A DNA stretch of 64,000 nucleotides from an uncultured Monoglobus sp. (lineage in GTDB: Bacteria > Bacillota > Clostridia > Monoglobales > Monoglobaceae), in contig CANRBF010000003.1 in assembly GCA_947628795.1 (NCBI GenBank), positions 62,001 through 126,000 on the forward strand, given 5' to 3'. The notes under the pieces were generated by a model, which did no database searches, was not told the DNA's origin, and was given only the letters and a program-made list of their open reading frames with translations. Each line of letters opens with the position of its first letter. Position 1 is the first letter of the stretch. Shown here piece by piece: positions 34,486 through 43,053 of this stretch. Position numbers and translations under genes: made by a program.

Positions 34486-34523
34486 TTTGAAAAGAGCGCA
34501 CCATCTCAGCTGATGCGCTCTTT
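34486..34523 (-). terminator. intrinsic terminator of the thrS / DUF362 transcript
   Basis: On the minus strand a 10-bp perfect stem AAAGAGCGCA/TGCGCTCTTT with a 13-base loop is followed by a T-containing tract. It lies about 80 bases after the DUF362 stop. Confidence 0.7.
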
Positions 34524-34601
34524 AATAATCCGTTTTGACAGTCCGTAATAAAATAATATTCCATCTTACGTCATACCGCCCAATCGGGTGGATGCTTCGG
34601 T

Positions 34602-35483
34602 TTACATTTTTATAAGCTCATATTCTTTTGTGCCAAAACCGAGGTCGGCGGCTGCGTCTATCGTGTGGGAGCCGTGGAGCGACTCGACGCGCTCGATAAA
34701 GTGGTCGCGGCCGGGGTCGTTTGATGAGTAGATCAGATCCATGCACGCCTTGTCGAGAGCCACCGGGTCGAGGGACGACAGGATTCCGATGTCCGCCATG
34801 CACGGGTCCTCGGCCACCGCGCAGCAATCACAGTCGACAGAAAGGTTGCACATCATGTTGACGTAGGCGATCTTATCGCCGAACATCTCATGAACGGTCA
34901 TGGCGGCGTCCGCCATGGACTCGCAGAATATGTCCTGCTCGGCCATGTGGTCCCAGACTATGTTCTGGTCGGTTATCGTGCCGCCCGAGTGGATAAGACA
35001 CTTGCCCACGGTGGACGCGCAGCCGATCGAGAGCTGTTTCAACGCTCCGCCGTAGCCGCCCGCCGGGTGGCCCTTGAAGTGGGACAGCACCAGCATCGAG
35101 TCGTAGTTTGTGATGTTCTTACCCACCAGATTTTCTTTGAGGACCTTGCCGTTTTGAACCTTGAGACTGAGGTCGGGGCCCTCGGCATCCATCAGGTCGA
35201 CATTGAAATATTTTGACCAGCCGTGCTCCTCGATGAGCTTTATATGCTTGTCGGTATAGTTGCGCTCGCCGTCGTAGGCGGTGTTGCACTCAACAACCGT
35301 GCCGTTTACGTACTCTATCATCGGGCGCAGGAATTCGGGGCGCAAATAGTTTTGGTTGCCCTTCTCGCCCGAGTGGAGCTTGACCGCCACCTTTCCGGGA
35401 AGCTCGCGGTTTAAGACCTTGTACATCTCGATCACGGCCTCGGGCGTTATTTTGTCTGTGAAATAAACTTTTGATTTTTGCAT
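34602..35483 (-). CDS. DUF362 domain protein
   Basis: The 293-residue protein belongs to DUF362: KVYFTDKITPEAVIEMYK at the start, VAVKLHSGEKGNQNYLRPEF, VLSHFKGHPAGGYGGALKQLSIGCAS, and a Cys-rich stretch SVDCDCCAVAEDPCMADIGI. Many DUF362 proteins have an added ferredoxin domain; this one does not, but the clustered cysteines could bind metal. Function is unknown. It is 15 bases after thrS, so it is probably controlled by the same threonine T-box, which would tie its expression to tRNA-Thr charging. Confidence 0.85.
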   Translation of the reverse strand: MQKSKVYFTDKITPEAVIEMYKVLNRELPGKVAVKLHSGEKGNQNYLRPEFLRPMIEYVNGTVVECNTAYDGERNYTDKHIKLIEEHGWSKYFNVDLMDAEGPDLSLKVQNGKVLKENLVGKNITNYDSMLVLSHFKGHPAGGYGGALKQLSIGCASTVGKCLIHSGGTITDQNIVWDHMAEQDIFCESMADAAMTVHEMFGDKIAYVNMMCNLSVDCDCCAVAEDPCMADIGILSSLDPVALDKACMDLIYSSNDPGRDHFIERVESLHGSHTIDAAADLGFGTKEYELIKM

Positions 35484-35498
35484 ATTATCACCTCAATA

Positions 35499-37244
35499 TT
35501 AATCTTTGGCTTTTGAGGCTATTTTATCCAGGATAAGCGCCATAAAGTCGCTCATGGACATTGAGCCGATGTCGCCGTTCTTTCTGTCGCGGACCGAAAC
35601 AGCCTTTTCTTCCTGCTCTTTCTCGCCCACGACCAGAATATACGGCACGCGCTCCAGACGCGCCTCTCTGATCTTGTAGCCTATCTTCTCTTTTCTGGTG
35701 TCGAGCTCGTTTCTGATACCGTACTTGTCAAGCTCATTCTTTACGCTCTCGGCGTACTCCATATACTTGTCGGAAATTGGCAGGACCTTTACCTGCACCG
35801 GTGCCAGCCATGTGGGGAACGCGCCCGCGTACTTCTCGATAAGCAGCGCCAGCGTTCTCTCGTAGCAGCCGATCGATGTCCTGTGGATTATATAGGGATT
35901 CTTCTTGGTGCCGTCCTTGTCCACATACTCCATACCGAACTTCTCGGCAAGCATCTGGTCTATCTGGATCGTGATAAGCGTGTCTTCCTTGCCGAACACG
36001 TTCTTTATCTGAATGTCCAGCTTCGGGCCGTAGAACGCCGCCTCGCCTATTCCGATAACGTAGGGTATCTTGAGGTCGTCCAGAATGTTCTTCATAACGC
36101 CCTGTGCCTCGTCCCACTGCTCGGGAGTGCCGATGTATTTTTCGCGATCGCTTGGATCCCATTGCGAAAATCTGTATGAAACGTCCTCATCAAGACCCAG
36201 GGTCTCAAGCATGAAGTTGCACAGCTCCAGACAGCCCTTGAACTCGTCCTCAAGCTGCTCGGGAGTGCACATCAGGTGTCCTTCCGAAATCGTGAACTGG
36301 CGCACTCTAATAAGGCCGTGCATCTCGCCCGACGACTCGTTTCTGAACAATGTCGATGTCTCGTTGAGACGCATGGGAAGGTCGCGGTACGAGCGGCCGC
36401 GGTTCAAAAACGCCTGGTACTGGAACGGGCAGGTCATGGGTCGCAGCGCGTAAACCTCTTTGTCTTTTTCCTCGTCGCCCAGAACGAACATGCCCTCTTT
36501 GTAGTGGTCCCAATGTCCGGAGATCTTGTAGAGGTCGCTCTTTGCCATGAGCGGAGTTTTGGTCAGCTGCCATCCGCGCTTCTGCTCCTCGTCCTCCACG
36601 AATCTTTGCAGAAGCTGGATAACTCTCGCGCCCTTGGGCAGCATGATCGGCAGACCCTGACCGATATAGTCGACGGTCGTGAACAGCTCAAGCTCGCGGC
36701 CCAGCTTGTTATGGTCGCGCTTTCTGGCTTCCTCCATCTGCTCTAGGTACTCGTTGAGCTCGGTCTTGTTTTTAAACGCCGTGCCGTAGATGCGCTGCAG
36801 CATCTTGTTTTTCTCGTCGCCGCGCCAGTACGCGCCCGTGGCGCTTAGCAGCTTTACGGCTTTCACCTTTCCGGTGTAGTTCACGTGCGGGCCAGCGCAC
36901 AGGTCGGTGAACTCGCCCTGCTTGTAGAACGAGATCGTCTCGCCCTCGGGCAGGTCGTTTATAAGCTCGATCTTGTATGGCTCATCCTTCATCAGCTCGA
37001 GAGCCTCGTCGCGGGGCAGCTCGAAACGCTCGATCTTGAGGTTCTCTTTGGCGATCTTTTTCATCTCGGCCTCGATCTTTTCAAGATCGTCGTTTGTGAA
37101 TGTGTGCTCGGCGTCGAAGTCATAGTAAAATCCGTTGTCGATAGCGGGGCCTATCGCCAGCTTGACGTCCGGCCAAAGGCGCTTTATCGCCTGCGCCATC
37201 ACGTGCGACGCCGAGTGTCTTAATGTTTGCAGTTGTTCATCCAT
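35499..37244 (-). CDS. thrS: threonyl-tRNA synthetase lacking the TGS domain
   Basis: The 581-residue class II synthetase starts directly in the editing region (LRHSASHVMAQAIKRLWP), so the roughly 60-residue N-terminal TGS domain of the usual 640-residue enzyme is missing. The editing domain, the catalytic core with the zinc ligands Cys (RPMTCPFQ) and His (EMHGLIRVRQF and the later zinc His region), motif 3 and the anticodon-binding domain (APVQVKVLPIS) are all intact. The sequence before the ATG is the T-box leader, so the TGS is truly absent rather than mis-started. It should still charge and proofread tRNA-Thr. Confidence 0.96.
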   Translation of the reverse strand: MDEQLQTLRHSASHVMAQAIKRLWPDVKLAIGPAIDNGFYYDFDAEHTFTNDDLEKIEAEMKKIAKENLKIERFELPRDEALELMKDEPYKIELINDLPEGETISFYKQGEFTDLCAGPHVNYTGKVKAVKLLSATGAYWRGDEKNKMLQRIYGTAFKNKTELNEYLEQMEEARKRDHNKLGRELELFTTVDYIGQGLPIMLPKGARVIQLLQRFVEDEEQKRGWQLTKTPLMAKSDLYKISGHWDHYKEGMFVLGDEEKDKEVYALRPMTCPFQYQAFLNRGRSYRDLPMRLNETSTLFRNESSGEMHGLIRVRQFTISEGHLMCTPEQLEDEFKGCLELCNFMLETLGLDEDVSYRFSQWDPSDREKYIGTPEQWDEAQGVMKNILDDLKIPYVIGIGEAAFYGPKLDIQIKNVFGKEDTLITIQIDQMLAEKFGMEYVDKDGTKKNPYIIHRTSIGCYERTLALLIEKYAGAFPTWLAPVQVKVLPISDKYMEYAESVKNELDKYGIRNELDTRKEKIGYKIREARLERVPYILVVGEKEQEEKAVSVRDRKNGDIGSMSMSDFMALILDKIASKAKD

Positions 37245-37281
37245 TTTTAAAAATCCTTTCTTTTTAATTTATTTAAAAAGC

Positions 37282-37541
37282 AAAAACACCCTAAAGCGCG
37301 GAAATATCCGAGCCTTAGGGGTGCATAATTTTACGCACGGTTCCACCCTAATTACAGCTTTCGCTGTCTCTCATTATGTCCTTGTCGCGGACGGACGGCA
37401 GCGCTTAGTCGAATGATCTTTCAGCGCGCAGCTCCCGAGTGGTGTTCACACGCCGTCCGCACGGAAACGCTTTCAGCCCGCGGCGCTTCCTCTCTTTGAG
37501 CTTTTACGGTGTGCTACTGTCTCGTTCATCGCTCTTTTAGA
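37282..37541 (-). promoter_or_regulatory. T-box leader of thrS, threonine specifier
   Basis: Reading the minus strand, Stem I holds AGTA (loop E) and GTGAAC followed by ACC, a threonine specifier codon (37443-37441). The conserved T-box AGGGTGGAACCGTGC lies at 37349-37335. The terminator CACCCCTAAGGC...GCTTTAGGGTG followed by TTTTTG ends near 37282, about 40 bases before the thrS ATG. The antiterminator would pair the T-box with the terminator's 5' side. Uncharged tRNA-Thr is expected to raise thrS and DUF362 transcription. Confidence 0.93.
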
Positions 37542-37570
37542 ATAATATCACGGTTTTTTTGTTTTGTCAA
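37542..37570 (-). promoter_or_regulatory. sigma-A promoter of thrS
   Basis: On the minus strand, TTGACA (37570-37565), 17 bp, TATTAT (37547-37542). The -35 lies only 8 bases past the YafQ stop codon. Confidence 0.75.
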
Positions 37571-37578
37571 TATATTTT

Positions 37579-37863
37579 TTATTTCTTGAATAAATCCGCG
37601 TGCGTGCCTGTTTCAACCAGAGTAAGCGTCAGGATATCGTCCTCGATCAAATAAATCAAAAGCCAATCCGGCTGAACATGACATTCTCTGTAACCCGCAT
37701 ACTCTCCGCTTAAAGCGTGGTCCCTGTATTTTTCGTCCAAAGGAACACGGTTTTGTATCTTAACGACCACGTTCTCAAGCAGCGATACGTCAAGGCCCCT
37801 TTTGACCGCCAGCTTTAGGCCTTTTTTGAATCGGCTTGTGTATTTTACATTAAGCTTCATCAT
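37579..37863 (-). CDS. YafQ-family toxin
   Basis: The 94-residue protein matches YafQ mRNA interferases: YTSRFKKGLKLAVKRGLDVSLLENVV, LDEKYRDHALSGEYAGYRECHVQPDWLLIY with the catalytic His region, and LVETGTHADLF at the C terminus. These toxins cut mRNA on the ribosome. The start overlaps the antitoxin end by 14 bases; GGAG lies 7 bases before it. Confidence 0.88.
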   Translation of the reverse strand: MMKLNVKYTSRFKKGLKLAVKRGLDVSLLENVVVKIQNRVPLDEKYRDHALSGEYAGYRECHVQPDWLLIYLIEDDILTLTLVETGTHADLFKK

Positions 37864-38131
37864 CCAATATCTCCCTGAACATCAGATCAACATCGCTGTA
37901 TGCCTTAACGCTCGGGTCGCGGCTGATTTTTTTAGCCTCGGCCATTGCCTCCAGCACTTCGTCTTTGTATTCGGGATATTTTACCTCAAACGGGAGACCC
38001 CTCTGCAAAACCACCTGACGCAGGAACATATTCACCGCATCGGACAGATTCAGCCCGAGACCCTCGAGCAGCTCGACAGCGATCTTTTTTGTGTTTTCCT
38101 CAACGCGTATCTGAGTCGGTGTTGTAGCCAT
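37850..38131 (-). CDS. RelB/DinJ-family antitoxin
   Basis: The 93-residue protein has the DinJ/RelB ribbon-helix-helix start (TPTQIRVEENTKKIAVELLEGLGLNLSDAVNMFLRQVV motif region), with the conserved GLNLSDAVNMFL, then a toxin-wrapping C terminus. It should bind its own promoter as well as YafQ. A consensus promoter lies 33 bases upstream. Confidence 0.88.
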   Translation of the reverse strand: MATTPTQIRVEENTKKIAVELLEGLGLNLSDAVNMFLRQVVLQRGLPFEVKYPEYKDEVLEAMAEAKKISRDPSVKAYSDVDLMFREILDDEA

Positions 38132-38163
38132 AATAAAACCCCTTTCGTTGTTTTGTTACGATT

Positions 38164-38192
38164 ATTATACTACATACGGTTTACATTGTCAA
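38164..38192 (-). promoter_or_regulatory. consensus promoter of the RelB/YafQ pair
   Basis: On the minus strand, TTGACA (38192-38187), 17 bp, TATAAT (38169-38164). TACAT occurs twice within the spacer and may be part of the antitoxin operator. Confidence 0.75.
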
Positions 38193-38205
38193 TACAAAAA
38201 TTAAA

Positions 38206-38679
38206 TTATGCTCCCACGATCGCGCAGGCGATTATTGAGAAAATTACGCCTAAGACGGCGCCGGCGGCTACCTGAAGGGGAGTGTGGCCCAGAATCTCTT
38301 TGAGCTTTTCGTCGCTCAGAAACGGATTTTTGCTCTCCCAAGCCTCCTCCCAGGCCTCGACTATTATATTGATTATCTTGGCGTGCTCGCCCGCGGCGCG
38401 GCGCACTCCCGACGCGTCATACATAACGATAAGCGCCACAGCGCAGCAGACCACGAAGAGAGGCGAGTCGAATCCCTCATAGATGCCGACGCAGGCGGCG
38501 AGGCTGGATACGATCGTCGAGTGAGACGAGGGCATTCCGCCGGGGCCGAAAAATCTGCCCCAATCTATGCGCCGCGTTCTGCACATCTCGATCAGGCCTT
38601 TCAGGACACATGAGGTCAGCCACGCGAAAAGCACAATAAAAAATATTTGGTTGTCAAAAAATTCGTGTATTACTCTCAT
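38206..38679 (-). CDS. DUF212 / divergent PAP2 family membrane protein
   Basis: The 157-residue protein has about four membrane spans, the FFGPGGMPSSHSTIVSSLAA motif and MYDASGVRRAAGEHAKIIN, both typical of DUF212, a family distantly related to PAP2 acid phosphatases; GHTPLQVAAGAVLG closes it. It could act on a lipid pyrophosphate, which would suit its position 18 bases after the prenyl diphosphate synthase gene, but this is inference. Confidence 0.88.
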   Translation of the reverse strand: MRVIHEFFDNQIFFIVLFAWLTSCVLKGLIEMCRTRRIDWGRFFGPGGMPSSHSTIVSSLAACVGIYEGFDSPLFVVCCAVALIVMYDASGVRRAAGEHAKIINIIVEAWEEAWESKNPFLSDEKLKEILGHTPLQVAAGAVLGVIFSIIACAIVGA

Positions 38680-38697
38680 ATATTTACGCCTCGTCAG

Positions 38698-39630
38698 CTA
38701 ATTGTTCCTGGAAACCAACCGCCGCGCCAGTTCTTTTAGGAACGCGGCCTTTTCGCCGAAAATATCTAGCGCTTCCACCGCCGCGCTGGTATACTCGTTT
38801 TGCCGCTTTTCCGCGCCGTCTATGCCCAGCAGCGTGACAAACGTGGTTTTGCCCTCCTGCTCATCGCTCCCTATCGGCTTGCCTAAAACGGCCTCGTCTC
38901 CCGTAACATCCAGAATATCGTCCTGTATCTGAAACGCCAGACCCAAATTCCTCGCGAAACAGCCAACCGCCGAATATTCGGCGGAATCCTCCGATACGCC
39001 CGACACGGCGGCTCCCATAAGCGCGGCTGCCTCTATCATGGCTCCGGTCTTTTTTTTGTGCATTCTGAGCAGCAGTTTTTCGGGCACATCGGGCTTGTTC
39101 TCGCTCATAAGGTCGATAACCTGGCCGCCTATCATTCCGTTTGCGCCCGACGCCGCGGACAGAAGCCTTATCAGCCGCAGCTCGGTTTTTTCGCTTATTG
39201 ACTTAAACTCCGATATGTCGGACAGAATTTCAAAGGCGCGATTCAAAAGTCCGTCACCCGCCAAAAGCGCGATGTTCTCCGGAAAAACCTTGTGGCAGGT
39301 CGGCTTGCCGCGCCTTAGATCGTCGTTGTCCATGCAGGGCAGGTCGTCATGTATAAGGGAGTACGTGTGAACGCATTCAAGAGCGCAGCCCGCCGTCAGC
39401 GCGTCGTCGGTGTCTCCGCCGAGCATCGCCGCGGCGGCGACAGTCAAAACAGGCCGAAGGCGCTTGCCTCCCGCCAGCAAACTGTATCTCATTGCCTTAT
39501 ACACGTCCGCCTCGGGCGATTCGGGCACGGCCGCTATGCTTTCGAGCTTTTTATTCACCGCGCCGACAATGCTTTTTAAAGTATCATCAAAATCATTTAT
39601 ATTATATGACACGCTCGGCATATTACTCAC
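38698..39630 (-). CDS. ispA: geranyl/farnesyl diphosphate synthase
   Basis: The 310-residue class I prenyltransferase condenses isopentenyl diphosphate with allylic diphosphates. It has GGKRLRPVL, the first Asp-rich motif LIHDDLPCMDNDDLRRGKPT and the second, FQIQDDILDVTGD. It overlaps the end of xseB by 8 bases, the typical xseA-xseB-ispA arrangement. Confidence 0.94.
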   Translation of the reverse strand: MSNMPSVSYNINDFDDTLKSIVGAVNKKLESIAAVPESPEADVYKAMRYSLLAGGKRLRPVLTVAAAAMLGGDTDDALTAGCALECVHTYSLIHDDLPCMDNDDLRRGKPTCHKVFPENIALLAGDGLLNRAFEILSDISEFKSISEKTELRLIRLLSAASGANGMIGGQVIDLMSENKPDVPEKLLLRMHKKKTGAMIEAAALMGAAVSGVSEDSAEYSAVGCFARNLGLAFQIQDDILDVTGDEAVLGKPIGSDEQEGKTTFVTLLGIDGAEKRQNEYTSAAVEALDIFGEKAAFLKELARRLVSRNN

Positions 39631-39862
39631 CCGCGCCGCCGAAGGGCCGCTCGACTATCTCGCCGGTCTCTCTGTTTTTCATAAGTATGTTTATTTTCTG
39701 CTCGGCCGAATCAAGGGCGTTTGTGCACTGTTTGGTAAGCACAATGCCGCGCTCGAACAACTCGAGCATTTGGTCGAGAGTGACCTCTCCGCCCTCAAGC
39801 GTCTTTACGACGCCCTCAAGCTCTTTTAAGTTTTTTTCAAATAAATCTTTTGTGTTATCCAT
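39623..39862 (-). CDS. xseB: exodeoxyribonuclease VII small subunit
   Basis: The 79-residue protein has the family pattern FEKNLKELEGVVKTLEGGEVTLDQMLELFERG and binds the large subunit XseA. ATG at 39862 follows GAGGAG. It overlaps the xseA stop by 8 bases. Confidence 0.95.
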   Translation of the reverse strand: MDNTKDLFEKNLKELEGVVKTLEGGEVTLDQMLELFERGIVLTKQCTNALDSAEQKINILMKNRETGEIVERPFGGAGE

Positions 39863-41078
39863 GATTCTCCTCAAATTCTATGTTGTCGACCGTGGCGCGG
39901 GCGGTTCCGTCGCTGAGCGTCACGCTGATCTTATCGCCTTTGATTAACCGTTTCGCGCTTTTCACAATCGCTCCGCTCTCATCTCTCGTCAGAGAAAATC
40001 CGCGGCTCAGAGCCCCGAGAGGGCTCAGCGCGTCGAGCTTTGAGGCCGTGACCGCCAAATTGCGCCGCTTGTCGCCCATGATGTTTTTATACGCGCCCTC
40101 CATGGTCTTGCTCAAAGAGTCCAGATATATTCGGCTGTTGTCTACCATCGCCATGGGATTTTTGAGCGCCGCGCTCTCGGCGCTGACCTTGAGCTGCAGC
40201 CTGCCACGCTCCACCACGCGATTCGCGCAGGAATAAAGGCGCGCGTACACATTATTGAATTTTTCGCGAAGCTCGACCTGCGACGGAACGACAAGCTCCG
40301 CCGCGGCGCTCGGCGTCGGCGCCCTGAGATCGGCTACAAAATCCGAGATAGTGAAATCTATCTCATGCCCCACCGCAGAAACGACGGGAATATGACTGTT
40401 ATATATGGCGCGCGCCACGATCTCCTCGTTGAACGACCACAGATCCTCGATCGAGCCTCCGCCTCTGCCGACTATCAGCACATCGACCGAGTCGGACGCG
40501 TTGAAATACTCTATCGCCTCGACTATGCTGCGCGCGGAATTTTCGCCCTGCACCAGCACGGGGTAGAGCACCACGTCTGAATACGAAAAACGACGGGTCA
40601 GGATATTCAGTATATCCCGTATCGCCGCTCCCGTGGGCGCGGTCACTACGCCGATGCGCTTGGGATACTTCGGCAGCGGCTTTTTATGGTTTGGCGAAAA
40701 CAGACCTTCCTCGTCAAGCTTTTTCTTGAGCCGCTCAAACGCGATGTGAAGGTCTCCTATTCCGTCCTGCTCCATATGCTCTATGTATAATTGATACTGA
40801 CCGTCGCGCTCGTACACTCCGATCCTGCCGCGGGCTATCACCTTCATGCCGTTGGCGGGTTTGAACGCGAGCCTTGCCGCCGCGCTTCTGAACATAACGG
40901 CGCGCATAACTCCGGTCTCGTCCTTCAGGGACATGTACATATGTCCCGAAGAGTGAGCCTTGAAATTCGAAAGCTCACCCTTTACAAGTATGTTGTTTAA
41001 AATATCGTCTCGTCCCAGCACCTGCTTGATATACAGATTGACCTGGGTCACGGTAAACGGTTCACGCTGATAATTCAT
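39855..41078 (-). CDS. xseA: exodeoxyribonuclease VII large subunit
   Basis: The 407-residue subunit has the N-terminal OB fold (FTVTQVNLYIKQVLGRDD, LSNFKAHSSGHMYMSLKD), then the catalytic region KRIGVVTAPTGAAIRDIL, VLIVGRGGGSIEDLWSFNEE and PVVSAVGHEIDFTISDFVADLRAPTPSAAAE, followed by a helical part that binds XseB. It degrades single-stranded DNA from both ends. AGGAG precedes the ATG. Confidence 0.96.
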   Translation of the reverse strand: MNYQREPFTVTQVNLYIKQVLGRDDILNNILVKGELSNFKAHSSGHMYMSLKDETGVMRAVMFRSAAARLAFKPANGMKVIARGRIGVYERDGQYQLYIEHMEQDGIGDLHIAFERLKKKLDEEGLFSPNHKKPLPKYPKRIGVVTAPTGAAIRDILNILTRRFSYSDVVLYPVLVQGENSARSIVEAIEYFNASDSVDVLIVGRGGGSIEDLWSFNEEIVARAIYNSHIPVVSAVGHEIDFTISDFVADLRAPTPSAAAELVVPSQVELREKFNNVYARLYSCANRVVERGRLQLKVSAESAALKNPMAMVDNSRIYLDSLSKTMEGAYKNIMGDKRRNLAVTASKLDALSPLGALSRGFSLTRDESGAIVKSAKRLIKGDKISVTLSDGTARATVDNIEFEENHG

Positions 41079-41106
41079 TTTGCACCCGACTCCTGTTTTC
41101 CGGTCT

Positions 41107-41493
41107 TTATTTCATATTGCCGAGTATTCCGTTGACGAAGTCCACCGTCTCGGGACCCGCGAATTTTCGAGTCAGATTGACCGCCTCGTTTGCCGCCACC
41201 GGATTCGGAATATCATCGCAGAACAGCAGTTCGTAAGCTCCCAGCCGCAACGCCGCTAAGCTGACGGCGTTTATACGGTCGACGCTCCAGCCTTTGGAAT
41301 ATTCCGATATTTTTTTGTCTATCGTCTCAATGTTTTCGATCGTTCCGCGCACGGCGCCCTCGATATATTTTTTCTGATTCGCGGGGTCGTTCTCCTCAAG
41401 GAAATCCGCTAGGATTTCCTCGGCGTCGTCCGGACGGAATTTATACTGAAAAATCATTGTGAACGCGTGTTCTCTCGCTTTTCTTCTGTCCAT
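41107..41493 (-). CDS. nusB: transcription antitermination factor NusB
   Basis: The 128-residue all-helical protein starts MDRRKAREHAFTMIFQ and ends ANEAVNLTRKFAGPETVDFVNGILG, both family signatures. NusB with S10 binds boxA of rRNA leaders. The ribosome binding site is weak; an in-frame TTG at 41505 is the alternative start. asp23 ends 25 bases upstream. Confidence 0.94.
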   Translation of the reverse strand: MDRRKAREHAFTMIFQYKFRPDDAEEILADFLEENDPANQKKYIEGAVRGTIENIETIDKKISEYSKGWSVDRINAVSLAALRLGAYELLFCDDIPNPVAANEAVNLTRKFAGPETVDFVNGILGNMK

Positions 41494-41517
41494 ATTTTTT
41501 GTCAAATCCGCCGCGAT

Positions 41518-42186
41518 CTATTCGGCATCCGGCTCTTCGGCGGATTTCTCGGGCTCGGTGATCTCCATAACAACGTCCTGAGCTTCCTCTGCCGCGTCAT
41601 CAACGATATCTTCGGCGACATCCTCGGCTTTGTCCGCCGCGTCTTTCGCCTTGTTTATAAGCTCTTCGACCTTTTCCTCGGCTTTTTCGGCAATATCCTC
41701 GGCCTTTTCGGCAATTATCTCAACCGCCTCTTCCGCCGTTTCCTTGATCTGAGCCGCGGGCTCGCTGTCCGTTTCGCTCTTTACGGGCTTTGCGGGAATT
41801 TTGCCCGCGTCGTTTTTGGGTACGTTTACGCCCTCAACGCTGACGTTGACGGCGACAACGTTAAGGCCGGTCATAGCCTCTACCTCGCTCTTTACCTTTT
41901 CTTGGATCTCCCACGCGACGTCGGGTATCTTCGCGCCGTACTCAACGATGATCGAGAGATTGAGGGTCACATCCTTGTCGTTTACGCTTACCTTGACGCC
42001 CTTTGACATGTTCTTTTTGCCGAGCAGCTCGGCTATGCCGCCCGACATGGAACTCACCATACCCGACACGCCCTTGACGCTGCCGGCCGCGAGAGAAGCC
42101 ACGATCGAAACAACGTCATTTGAGATATTGACGCTGCCGCTTTGCTGAGCCTCCTGCTCTTTTACGGTCTTGTTTTCCTCTGCCAT
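41518..42186 (-). CDS. Asp23/Gls24 family protein with long Ala/Glu/Lys-rich tail
   Basis: The first about 125 residues form the Asp23/Gls24 (YqhY/YloU) domain: GSVNISNDVVSIVASLAAGSVKGV, KGVKVSVNDKDVTLNLSIIVEYG, and MTGLNVVAVNVSVEGV. The remaining roughly 95 residues are a low-complexity amphipathic tail built from AEKAED/AEEAVE-type units, likely a long helix, ending acidic. YqhY proteins in this operon context are linked to control of fatty acid synthesis in Bacillus; the tail is an addition to the usual short form. GGAGG precedes the ATG. Confidence 0.88.
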   Translation of the reverse strand: MAEENKTVKEQEAQQSGSVNISNDVVSIVASLAAGSVKGVSGMVSSMSGGIAELLGKKNMSKGVKVSVNDKDVTLNLSIIVEYGAKIPDVAWEIQEKVKSEVEAMTGLNVVAVNVSVEGVNVPKNDAGKIPAKPVKSETDSEPAAQIKETAEEAVEIIAEKAEDIAEKAEEKVEELINKAKDAADKAEDVAEDIVDDAAEEAQDVVMEITEPEKSAEEPDAE

Positions 42187-42237
42187 AATAAAACCTCCTG
42201 TGCAATCAAATTCGATTTATTGCCGTTATTTTCTTAA

Positions 42238-42266
42238 ATTATATCATAACAAATTTAAGATTACAA
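42238..42266 (-). promoter_or_regulatory. promoter of the asp23-nusB-xseAB-ispA operon
   Basis: On the minus strand, TTGTAA (42266-42261), 17 bp, TATAAT (42243-42238) with an extended -10 (TGA). It separates vegetative expression of asp23 and downstream genes from the sporulation operon above. Confidence 0.6.
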
Positions 42267-42319
42267 TAAATATTTTGAATTTAATTATTATTTTTATTAC
42301 TCCGCAGATTTGCCGCTCA

Positions 42320-43024
42320 TTACTCGGCGCTTATTTTTATTTTCGACGCCGCGGCTCCGGTCTCGGCGATTATGATATCCTTGATCTGAGCCACCGCCGC
42401 GCTGTCCGTGCTTCCGCCCTTTACTATCACCGACACGCCGCTGTCGGTGACCTGCGCGAAGCAGTCGTCAAAGCCCTTGGATTTAACGTTGGTCTCGATG
42501 GCGTTCTCCTGCTCGGAATACTCCGTCAGTCTGAGCACGCTGTCCTCCGCCTCTTTTTTCGCGCTCTCGGAAGCGTCCGAGTTGGCGGCGATCTCCTTCC
42601 AGCGGTCCATTGTCTCGCCCCTGAGCCTGTCTCTGTCCTGTCTGGCTTTTATTATAATGCTTCCGGGATCGCTTTGCTTGCTGTCGTTTTCGCCGCTCTG
42701 TTCGGCGCCGCCGCCGTTGTTGTTCTCATTGTTATTGTTATTATTGTCATCGCTATTTTCTTTATCGTCATTGTCTTTGTCCTTTGACCAAAATGTTTCG
42801 GCATCCTCTTTTTTCGCGGTCTCCGCGGGAGACGCGGATTCGGGTCCCGCGCTGCTCGACACGCTGACCGCCTCGTTTTCGATATTGCCCAGCGTCCAGC
42901 GATAGTATCCCGCCGCCAGCACCAGAGCCACCAGACCCACCACAAGCAGCTGTCTGCCGCCCCGCAGACGGGCTTTGCCCTCGCCGCCGCCCTTGTTTGT
43001 TTTTTTGCTTTTTTTGGAATTCAT
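42320..43024 (-). CDS. spoIIIAH: stage III sporulation protein AH
   Basis: SpoIIIAH sits in the mother-cell membrane and pairs with forespore SpoIIQ to form the feeding channel. The 234-residue protein has a basic N terminus, one membrane span (LLVVGLVALVLAAGYYRW), a long low-complexity Asp/Asn/Glu linker including an Asn run, and a C-terminal YscJ/FliF-like ring domain ending GAAASKIKISAE. It is last in the complete spoIIIA operon. Confidence 0.9.
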   Translation of the reverse strand: MNSKKSKKTNKGGGEGKARLRGGRQLLVVGLVALVLAAGYYRWTLGNIENEAVSVSSSAGPESASPAETAKKEDAETFWSKDKDNDDKENSDDNNNNNNENNNGGGAEQSGENDSKQSDPGSIIIKARQDRDRLRGETMDRWKEIAANSDASESAKKEAEDSVLRLTEYSEQENAIETNVKSKGFDDCFAQVTDSGVSVIVKGGSTDSAAVAQIKDIIIAETGAAASKIKISAE

Positions 43025-43053
43025 AGATTCAGTCTCCTTTATTTATGTATTTT

